Assembly: GCA_022511205.1 (NCBI GenBank)
Contig: JAFLRY010000018.1
Coordinates: 1 to 36,974, forward strand
DNA from: Eubacterium sp.
GTDB taxonomy: Bacteria > Bacillota > Clostridia > Oscillospirales > Acutalibacteraceae
Direction: 5' to 3'
Length of the DNA: 36,974 nucleotides
Below the pieces are notes generated by a model that was not told the DNA's origin, did not search any database, and saw nothing but the letters and a program-made list of their open reading frames with translations. Both the position numbers and the translations under genes were made by a program. Numbering within the stretch: the first letter of the stretch is position 1; each line of letters begins with the position of its first letter. Positions 31,525 through 36,974 of this stretch are shown here, piece after piece.

Positions 31525-31530
31525 AAACAC

Positions 31531-31559
31531 TTGCAAAAGCTAATTTAATGTAATATAAT
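31531..31559 (+). promoter_or_regulatory. Housekeeping promoter for pheST
   Basis: TTGCAA (31531-31536), 17 bp, TATAAT (31554-31559). Transcript start expected near 31566. Confidence 0.8.
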
Positions 31560-31565
31560 AATAGC

Positions 31566-31817
31566 CGATAAAAAACGCCTTGACGAAGGAAAGTAACTTT
31601 TATAAGTCATTCAGAGAGCAAAACCTTTGGCTGTGAGTTTTGTATGGCGAGTTTCAGTGAAGTTCCCTTCCGAGCGGTCGTGCTGAAAGCTTCAGTAGGC
31701 GCGAACGGTGTGAACTCCGTTATAGGTTCAATGAGTGTTTGCTCGGATCGATGCAAAAATTAGGGTGGTACCGCAGGTTATAACAACTTGTCCCTTGGTT
31801 AAGGGGCAAGTTTTTTA
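31566..31817 (+). ncRNA. T-box riboswitch leader (Phe)
   Basis: This 5' leader senses uncharged tRNA-Phe and lets transcription reach pheS. Visible parts: Stem I with AGAGAG (31613-31618); a likely UUC specifier at 31663-31665 in the GAAGTTCCCTTC context; the T-box consensus AGGGTGGTACCGC at 31762-31774; and the competing terminator AACTTGTCCCTT/AAGGGGCAAGTT (31785-31796 with 31801-31812) followed by TTTTTATTTTT. The specifier assignment matches the phenylalanyl-tRNA synthetase genes downstream. Confidence 0.93.
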
Positions 31818-31861
31818 TTTTTAGAATAGCCCCCTCGAAAAATAAAGAAAGGAAAAAAGCT

Positions 31862-32914
31862 ATGAAAACACAACTTGAAAAAATCAGGCAGGCCGCCAAG
31901 GAAGCCCTTGATTCTTTTGAAACGAAAGAACAGCTTGAAGAAGCAAGGATCAAGTATCTCGGCAAAAAGGGCGAGCTTACCGCTATTTTAAAGCAAATGG
32001 GCAAATTATCCGCCGAGGAGCGCCCGATAATCGGTCAGCTTGCAAACGATATCCGCGCCGATATCGAGCAGAAGATCGTTGCCAAAACCGAAGAATTAAA
32101 GCAAAAGGAAGTTCAGCGTGAGATAAACGCTATGCCCGAATTTGATATTTCGCTTCCCCCCGCGCTTGACAGAGGCTCATATCACCCGATAACCCTCGTT
32201 CAGCGTGAGTGTGAGCGCATTTTCAAATCAATGGGCTTCACCGTTGAGGATTACAGCGAGGTCGTTACCGATTACGAATGCTTCGAGGCGATGAACATCC
32301 CGAAGCACCACCCCGCAAGAGATATGCAGGATACTTATTATCTCGACAACGGTCAGCTTTTAAAGACCCACACCTCTGCCGCTCAGAACGCGATTTACCT
32401 TAAATACAAGGACGCGCTTATCAATGACGGCGTTCCGATCAAGGCAATCTTCCCCGGAAGATGCTTCAGAAATGAGTCTACCGACGCCTGCCACGAAAAC
32501 ACCTTCTTCCAGATGGAGGGCGTTATGGTGGACAAAAATATTTCCATTTCAAACCTCATCTACTTTATGAAAACCATGCTCTCCGAGGTGTTCAAAAAGG
32601 ATATCAAGGTGCGCCTGCGCCCGGGCTTCTTCCCCTTCGTTGAACCGGGCTTCGAGCTTGATATAAGCTGTCTTATCTGCGGCGGAGAGGGTTGCCCCTC
32701 CTGCAAGCACAGCGGCTGGCTGGAGCTCTGCCCCTGCGGAATGATCCACCCCGAGGTGCTTAAAATGGGCGGAATCGATCCCGAGGAATACACAGGCTTT
32801 GCCTTCGGTCTCGGGCTTACAAGACTTGCAATGATGAAATACGGAGTTAAGGATATCCGCGATCTCAACAGCGGCAATCTTAAGGCTCTTTCACAGTTCA
32901 CGGACGACGAATAA
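31862..32914 (+). CDS. pheS: Phenylalanine-tRNA ligase alpha subunit
   Basis: Catalytic subunit of the alpha2-beta2 synthetase charging tRNA-Phe. 350 residues, normal. N-terminal coiled coil (1-85) for tRNA contact. Class II motif 2 region FPGRCFRNESTDACHENTFF, and motif 3 GFAFGLGLTRLAMMKYGV. A cysteine-rich CLICGGEGCPSCKHSGWLEL segment near 264-283 is the insertion normally seen in Firmicute PheS. AAAGGAAA precedes the ATG. Controlled by the T-box leader; pheT follows after 25 bp. Confidence 0.98.
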   Translation: MKTQLEKIRQAAKEALDSFETKEQLEEARIKYLGKKGELTAILKQMGKLSAEERPIIGQLANDIRADIEQKIVAKTEELKQKEVQREINAMPEFDISLPPALDRGSYHPITLVQRECERIFKSMGFTVEDYSEVVTDYECFEAMNIPKHHPARDMQDTYYLDNGQLLKTHTSAAQNAIYLKYKDALINDGVPIKAIFPGRCFRNESTDACHENTFFQMEGVMVDKNISISNLIYFMKTMLSEVFKKDIKVRLRPGFFPFVEPGFELDISCLICGGEGCPSCKHSGWLELCPCGMIHPEVLKMGGIDPEEYTGFAFGLGLTRLAMMKYGVKDIRDLNSGNLKALSQFTDDE

Positions 32915-32939
32915 GATACGGTAGAAAGGAGATTCAGCA

Positions 32940-35300
32940 ATGTTTTTATCAATGAATTGGCTCTCTGATTTCGTTGATTTCAGCGGGCTTGACAAAATAA
33001 AGCTCATAAACCGTTTTTCACTTTCAACCGCCGAGGTGGAAAGCGAAATATTCCATAAGGGAAGCGACATCAGCGGTATCGTAGTTGCCGAGATCAAATC
33101 CGTTCTCCCCCACCCCGATTCACAGAAGCTTCATCTTTTGAAGGTTGACGCGGGCGACGGCGAGTTAACGGACGTAGTATGCGGCGCGCCCAACGTTCGC
33201 GAGGGTATGAAAACCGCCTTCGCAAAGGTCGGCGCCAAGATCGGCGATATAGATATCGCTCCCAGAAAGCTTGCGGGCTACACTTCATACGGTATGTGCT
33301 GCTCCGAAAAGGAGATCGGTATCAGCGACGATAACTCCGGCATTATGGAGATCACCGACGACGTTGCCAACGGCACCGATTTAAAGGAAATTTACGAGAT
33401 CGAGGATATCATTTTTGAGGTTGATAACAAATCCCTCACCAACCGCCCTGATCTTTGGGGCCACTACGGCATTGCCCGTGAATTTGCCGCCATTGCAGGC
33501 AGAGAGCTTAAGCCCATTGAAACGGTTGATTTAACGAAATACAGCGCGCTTCCCAAGGTCGATCTTAAAATCGAAGATCCCCTTTGCCAGCGCTATTCCT
33601 GCTTACAGTTTGAAAATATCAGCAGAAGCGTAAGCCCCGTTAATATGCGTATCCGCCTTTACTACTGCGGAATGAGAGCCATCAACTTTCTTGCGGACTT
33701 GACCAACTATCTTATGCTTGAAATGGGTCAGCCCATGCACGCCTTTGACTCCCGCAAGGTTGAGAAAATCAGGATCAAAAGATTTGACACGCCCTTTGAG
33801 TTCACCACCCTTGACGGCGTTGAAAGGCACATAGATGAAAACACCCTTATGATCTGCAACGGCGACAAGCCCGTTGCTATCGCCGGCATCATGGGCGGAC
33901 TTGACAGCGAGATCGTTGAGGACACCTCCACCCTTACCCTTGAATCCGCTACCTTCGACGCGGTTTCTATCCGCAAATCCACCGTTCGCCTTGCCCACAG
34001 AACGGACGCTTCAATGCGCTACGAAAAGTGCCTTGATCCCGAAATGACCGTTCCCGCTATCGCCCGCTTCGTTAAGCTACTTACCGATAATGACGGCGGC
34101 GTTCAGGTAGTCTCCGCCCTCACGGACGAGTACGCTTACAAATATGATAAGATCAGCCTCACCTTTGACAAGGCATTCGTAAACAGATACACGGGCATTG
34201 AGATCGGCAACGATACTATCGTGAAAACTCTGAAGGCTCTCGGCTTCGGCGCAGAGCTTGAGGGCGACGTTTTCACCGTTTCCGTTCCCAGCTGGCGCGC
34301 CACCAAGGACGTTACGATGAAGGCGGATATCATTGAGGAGATCACAAGAATTTACGGCTATGATAACTTTGATATCCACACCGCAAACGCTCCCCTCTAC
34401 CCCGTTCGCGCGGATGAGGAAAAGTCCGTTGAGGACAGGATCAAAGATATTCTCGTTAAGCGTTTCTCTCTCCATGAGCTTCACTCCTACATCTGGGCTT
34501 ATCACGATGAGATGAAGGCTCTCGGCATTGAGATCGAGGACAACGTTAAGCTCGTTAATTCCACCAACCCGAATATTGAAACGATCCGCCGCTCGATCGT
34601 TCCCACTCAGCTTTGCCAGCTGAAGGCAAACACCGCGTTTGCCCCCGATTTCGGCATTTTCGAGATCGGCAGAGTAGTGAACGGCATCGATGAAAACAAC
34701 CTTTGCGTTGAGGAAAAGAAGCTTGCCGTAACCCTTTTCAGCAAAACGAAATCAACGGAGCAGCTCTATTTTGAGCTTCGCGATATTCTTGCCGTTGTCA
34801 GCGACGATATCAAGCACACGAAGCTGAGCTTTAAGGCTATTGAGGCAACACATTCCTACCAGCATCCGAAAAATCTTAATGCCATTTACTGCGGTGAAAC
34901 CGAGATCGGCGAGATCGGCATCGTTCACCCCACTGTTCTCAAGAAGCTTGATAAAAAGGCAGCAGTCGTTTTCGCTGAAATAGACGTTAAAGCATTCGCC
35001 GAAATCAAAAACGCCGGCATCGTTTACAGGGAAGTTTCAAAATATCCCGAGATCGAGATCGACCTCTCCTTCGTATCGGATAAGTTTGAGCCCATCGCCG
35101 CCGCGATCGAAGCCGCTAAGAGCAATCTCATCAGAAAAGTTAAGGTAGTTGACGTTTACGCGGGCGAAAATTCCAAGTCCATCACCGTCAGAATAACCTT
35201 CTCCCATTCCGAAAAAACCCTTACGAAAGAAGAGGTTTCCGCTGTAACAGACGCTCTTATCGAACGTTTAAGCACCGCGGGAATCGCGCTTCGTTCGTAA
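32940..35300 (+). CDS. pheT: Phenylalanine-tRNA ligase beta subunit
   Basis: 786 residues, normal. Domain order: N-terminal EMAP-like tRNA-binding domain (about 39-150, VVAEIKSVLPHPDSQKLHLL, CGAPNV); B3/B4 editing domain that hydrolyses Tyr-tRNA-Phe; B5 DNA-binding-like domain with GIMGGLDSEI nearby; inactive synthetase core; and C-terminal FDX-ACB anticodon-binding domain (REVSKYPEIEIDLSFV ... ITVRITFSHSEKTLT). Pairs with PheS from the same transcript. Confidence 0.98.
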   Translation: MFLSMNWLSDFVDFSGLDKIKLINRFSLSTAEVESEIFHKGSDISGIVVAEIKSVLPHPDSQKLHLLKVDAGDGELTDVVCGAPNVREGMKTAFAKVGAKIGDIDIAPRKLAGYTSYGMCCSEKEIGISDDNSGIMEITDDVANGTDLKEIYEIEDIIFEVDNKSLTNRPDLWGHYGIAREFAAIAGRELKPIETVDLTKYSALPKVDLKIEDPLCQRYSCLQFENISRSVSPVNMRIRLYYCGMRAINFLADLTNYLMLEMGQPMHAFDSRKVEKIRIKRFDTPFEFTTLDGVERHIDENTLMICNGDKPVAIAGIMGGLDSEIVEDTSTLTLESATFDAVSIRKSTVRLAHRTDASMRYEKCLDPEMTVPAIARFVKLLTDNDGGVQVVSALTDEYAYKYDKISLTFDKAFVNRYTGIEIGNDTIVKTLKALGFGAELEGDVFTVSVPSWRATKDVTMKADIIEEITRIYGYDNFDIHTANAPLYPVRADEEKSVEDRIKDILVKRFSLHELHSYIWAYHDEMKALGIEIEDNVKLVNSTNPNIETIRRSIVPTQLCQLKANTAFAPDFGIFEIGRVVNGIDENNLCVEEKKLAVTLFSKTKSTEQLYFELRDILAVVSDDIKHTKLSFKAIEATHSYQHPKNLNAIYCGETEIGEIGIVHPTVLKKLDKKAAVVFAEIDVKAFAEIKNAGIVYREVSKYPEIEIDLSFVSDKFEPIAAAIEAAKSNLIRKVKVVDVYAGENSKSITVRITFSHSEKTLTKEEVSAVTDALIERLSTAGIALRS

Positions 35301-35315
35301 AATTTTAAAAAAACA

Positions 35316-35344
35316 TTGTAATTGAGGAAATTATTGTATATAAT
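35316..35344 (+). promoter_or_regulatory. Promoter for ireB and the next gene
   Basis: TTGTAA (35316-35321), 17 bp, TATAAT (35339-35344), directly after pheT. GGAGGTGA lies before the ireB GTG. Confidence 0.75.
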
Positions 35345-35395
35345 TAAATATGTAGTTTCCGGCAGTATTGCAAAATTACAGGAGGTGACTTTACT

Positions 35396-35641
35396 GTGAC
35401 TGATAAAACTATGACTTTTAAGATCGGCGAAAACCGCGAAGATATTATGAAGGATATTCTCACGCAGGTTTTTGACGCGCTTAGAGAAAAGGGATACAAC
35501 CCTATCAATCAGATCGTGGGATATATTCTCTCGGAGGATCCGACGTATATCACCACCCACAACAACGCAAGAAGTCTTATCAGAAAGATAGACCGTGACG
35601 AGCTTTTGTCCGAACTGGTAAAGTCTTACCTTAATAATTAA
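35396..35641 (+). CDS. ireB: IreB-family regulatory phosphoprotein
   Basis: 81 residues (UPF0297/YrzL). In Enterococcus, IreB is phosphorylated by the Ser/Thr kinase IreK near its N-terminus and controls cephalosporin resistance and envelope stress. The core [20 protein letters not shown] and [16 protein letters not shown] are nearly invariant in the family, and threonines T5 and T7 sit where the phosphorylated residues lie. GTG start with GGAGGTGA upstream. In most Firmicutes the next genes are ruvX and a DUF1292 protein; here an unrelated 98-residue gene follows. Confidence 0.95.
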   Translation: MTDKTMTFKIGENREDIMKDILTQVFDALREKGYNPINQIVGYILSEDPTYITTHNNARSLIRKIDRDELLSELVKSYLNN

Positions 35642-35661
35642 AGTATAAAGGAGGACTTTAT

Positions 35662-35958
35662 TTGGCAGAAGTAAAGGATACTTTCCTTACTTATAAAGGA
35701 AAGCCTTTGGTTCGATGCGGTAAAACCGTTTATTACGGCAATATGTCCGATCCGTGCGTAGTTTGCTTAAATATTCAGAGCGAAAAGGAGCTTAAGGATA
35801 TAACGCTTTCCGAAAAGGTGCTTATCCAGCTTATCAACACGGATCCCACCGTTATCAACCCGAAGGAGAAAATAATCAAAAAGAGCGAAAAGGTTGGGCT
35901 TTTCACCGCCCTTGATCTTGGCGCGGTATGGCTTGAAAGAGAGCTAAAGAAAAAATAA
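35662..35958 (+). CDS. Conserved-looking hypothetical protein downstream of ireB
   Basis: 98 residues, TTG start with AAAGGAGG upstream, 20 bp after ireB and before a strong terminator, so co-transcribed with it. I do not recognise the family. The N-terminal third (FLTYKGKPLVRCGKTVYYGN) is rich in Tyr, Gly and basic residues and reads as beta strands. It carries cysteines at about 19, 32 and 35 (VRCG, PCVVCLNI). The C-terminal half is helical and ends in a basic tail (ERELKKK). No signal peptide or membrane helix. The cysteine pattern is not a complete classic zinc motif. Confidence 0.75.
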   Translation: MAEVKDTFLTYKGKPLVRCGKTVYYGNMSDPCVVCLNIQSEKELKDITLSEKVLIQLINTDPTVINPKEKIIKKSEKVGLFTALDLGAVWLERELKKK

Positions 35959-35967
35959 TTTTAAAAG

Positions 35968-35998
35968 ATACCGTCTGAATTCTCAGACGGTATTTTAA
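35968..35998 (+). terminator. Terminator after the ireB operon
   Basis: Perfect 11-bp stem ATACCGTCTGA/TCAGACGGTAT (35968-35978 with 35983-35993), ATTC loop, followed by TTTT. Confidence 0.88.
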
Positions 35999-36000
35999 CT

Positions 36001-36058
36001 CTCCCTTACACAAGGGAGCCTTTCTTTTTTATTGTAGGGGACGGCGCCCTCGACGTCC
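36001..36058. repeat. Second hairpin and intergenic repeat-like segment
   Basis: CTCCCTT/AAGGGAG stem (36001-36018) followed by CC and TTTCTTTTTT could back up the terminator. The next segment (AGGGGACGGCGCCCTCGACG at about 36037-36056) is GC-rich with internal symmetry, unlike the surrounding spacer. It resembles short dispersed repeats of gut clostridia; copy number cannot be judged here. Confidence 0.4.
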
Positions 36059-36082
36059 TGTTTTACGGAGGGATGGTAAATA

Positions 36083-36856
36083 ATGGAACTACGATTAAAA
36101 TTCAACGAGGACGCGGCAAATTATGACAAGGCGCGCCCATCATATCCAGACGAATTATTCGCAGATATCATTGCGTATTCGGGTATTTATGAAAACAGCA
36201 ACATTCTCGAAATCGGCATCGGAACGGGGCAGGCAACGCTCCCCTTTCTAAAGCTCGGTTGCAACGTCACCGCCATTGAGCTCGGCAGCGATCTTGCTGA
36301 ATACACAAGGTCGAAGTTTTCAACCTATAAAAATCTTAAAGTTATCAACGCAGATTTCATTGAAGCTGATTTGAAAAGAAAGCATTTTGATCTTATCTAC
36401 TGCGCAACGGCGTTTCACTGGCTTGAGCAGGAGAAAGCGTACAATAAAATCAAAATGCTGTTAAAGCCAAACGCGACGCTGGCGTTGTTTTGGAATCATC
36501 CGTTCCCCAACAGAGCGGATGATAAAACAAATGCGGCAAGTAAGCGGGTATACGATAAATACCGCCCGACTGATAAACCTATTACCGAATTCACCGAAAA
36601 AGACTTGGAAATCCGCAAAAAAGCGCTTGTGCAAAACGGCTTTGCAAATGTGGAAGCGAAACTTTATAAAAGAACGAGAACGCTTACCACACAGGAGTAT
36701 ATCGCGCTGATAAACACATATTCCGACCACCGCGCCCTGCATGATGATATAAAAGTTTCTTTTGAAAAAGAAATGATATCAGCCATAGATTCATTAGGCG
36801 GAAAAATCAACATCTACGATACGATCGATCTTTATCTTGCCAAAAAAGAAAAATAA
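36083..36856 (+). CDS. Class I SAM-dependent methyltransferase
   Basis: 257 residues. The N-terminal seven-strand Rossmann fold has motif I ILEIGIGTGQATLPFLKLG (about 41-59), acidic motif II TAIELGSDLAEY, and motif IV FDLIYCATAFHWLEQEKAY. It belongs to the UbiE/Methyltransf_11-like group; the FNEDAANYDKARPSYPDEL start is typical of small-molecule methyltransferases. The substrate is unknown. GGAGGG lies 10 nt upstream of the ATG. It stands alone between the ireB terminator and the tRNA; no clear promoter was found. Confidence 0.88.
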   Translation: MELRLKFNEDAANYDKARPSYPDELFADIIAYSGIYENSNILEIGIGTGQATLPFLKLGCNVTAIELGSDLAEYTRSKFSTYKNLKVINADFIEADLKRKHFDLIYCATAFHWLEQEKAYNKIKMLLKPNATLALFWNHPFPNRADDKTNAASKRVYDKYRPTDKPITEFTEKDLEIRKKALVQNGFANVEAKLYKRTRTLTTQEYIALINTYSDHRALHDDIKVSFEKEMISAIDSLGGKINIYDTIDLYLAKKEK

Positions 36857-36880
36857 ATATCCAATATATAAAAATTTATA

Positions 36881-36909
36881 TTGATTTCTTGAAAAACTTG
36901 TGCTATAAT
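36881..36909 (+). promoter_or_regulatory. Promoter for the tRNA-Pro gene
   Basis: TTGATT (36881-36886), 17 bp, TATAAT (36904-36909), about 12 bp before the tRNA. Confidence 0.8.
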
Positions 36910-36920
36910 ACAACAGCAAT

Positions 36921-36974
36921 CGGGGTGTAGCGCAGGTGGTAGCGCACCAGACTGGGGGTCTGGGGGCCGCAAGT
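36921..36974 (+). tRNA. tRNA-Pro (anticodon GGG), truncated by the window end
   Basis: Acceptor strand CGGGGTG, D-arm GCGCAGGTGGTAGCGC, and anticodon stem CCAGA/TCTGG enclosing the loop CTGGGGG, which reads anticodon GGG. The sequence ends in the variable/T-arm region, so the 3' part is outside the window. Confidence 0.9.

Noticed and set aside
32640-32740. Cysteine-rich segment in PheS as an unusual zinc-finger insertion
   Set aside because: Comparable Cys-rich sequence is normal in Firmicute PheS proteins.
1-36974. CRISPR array, prophage or insertion sequence
   Set aside because: No regularly spaced direct repeats, Cas, transposase, integrase or phage structural genes were seen on either strand.

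Overview
The window looks like a chromosomal segment of a low-to-mid GC Firmicute of class Clostridia, probably a gut Oscillospiraceae/Ruminococcaceae-type genome. The evidence is classic Firmicute gene blocks (ylxM-ffh-rpsP-khpA; phoH-ybeY-era-yqzL-recO; ireB; coaD-rsmD), strong Shine-Dalgarno sequences, GTG/TTG starts, TTGACA/TATAAT promoters spaced 17 bp, a T-box leader before pheST, and an HPr carrying both His15 and Ser46. The genus cannot be fixed from this alone. No phage, IS transposase, CRISPR array or rRNA was seen.

Layout. 1-400: truncated membrane-anchored protein (minus). 625-1311: orphan OmpR-type response regulator. 1388-2958: rsmD-coaD-coiled-coil operon (minus). 3059-5233: uvrC and an HPr gene. 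5410-6637: rimM-trmD (minus), separated from and inverted relative to the ylxM-ffh-rpsP-khpA operon at 8556-10965. Between them lie a hairpin-rich repeat cluster, a HAD phosphatase and a NUDIX hydrolase. 11026-11403: small XRE regulator, a perfect 13-bp inverted repeat overlapping a strong rightward promoter, and a candidate RNA of about 80 nt. 11411-17890: RNA/DNA maintenance genes mutS2, recO, yqzL, era, ybeY, phoH and a CBS/CorC-type protein (minus). 18052-22314: FkbM-type methyltransferase, MscS channel, TSUP exporter and sulfatase (plus).

22365-26971 is the most interesting part. It holds an ECF sigma factor, a one-pass membrane protein with a large extracellular beta-propeller (probable anti-sigma/sensor), a secreted M14-type zinc carboxypeptidase, and a membrane-anchored surface protein with a duplicated domain. 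The last two genes share an almost identical ECF-like promoter (TGTAAC, 15 nt, CATTAC), which suggests a self-contained cell-envelope stress regulon.

27057-31524 holds carbohydrate genes: a GPH sugar symporter, an iron-type alcohol dehydrogenase and a cytoplasmic GH33 sialidase. With the sulfatase, they suggest use of host (mucin-like) glycans. 31531-35300 is a T-box-controlled pheS-pheT operon. 35396-36856 holds ireB, an unrecognised 98-aa protein and a SAM methyltransferase. The window ends inside a tRNA-Pro(GGG) gene.
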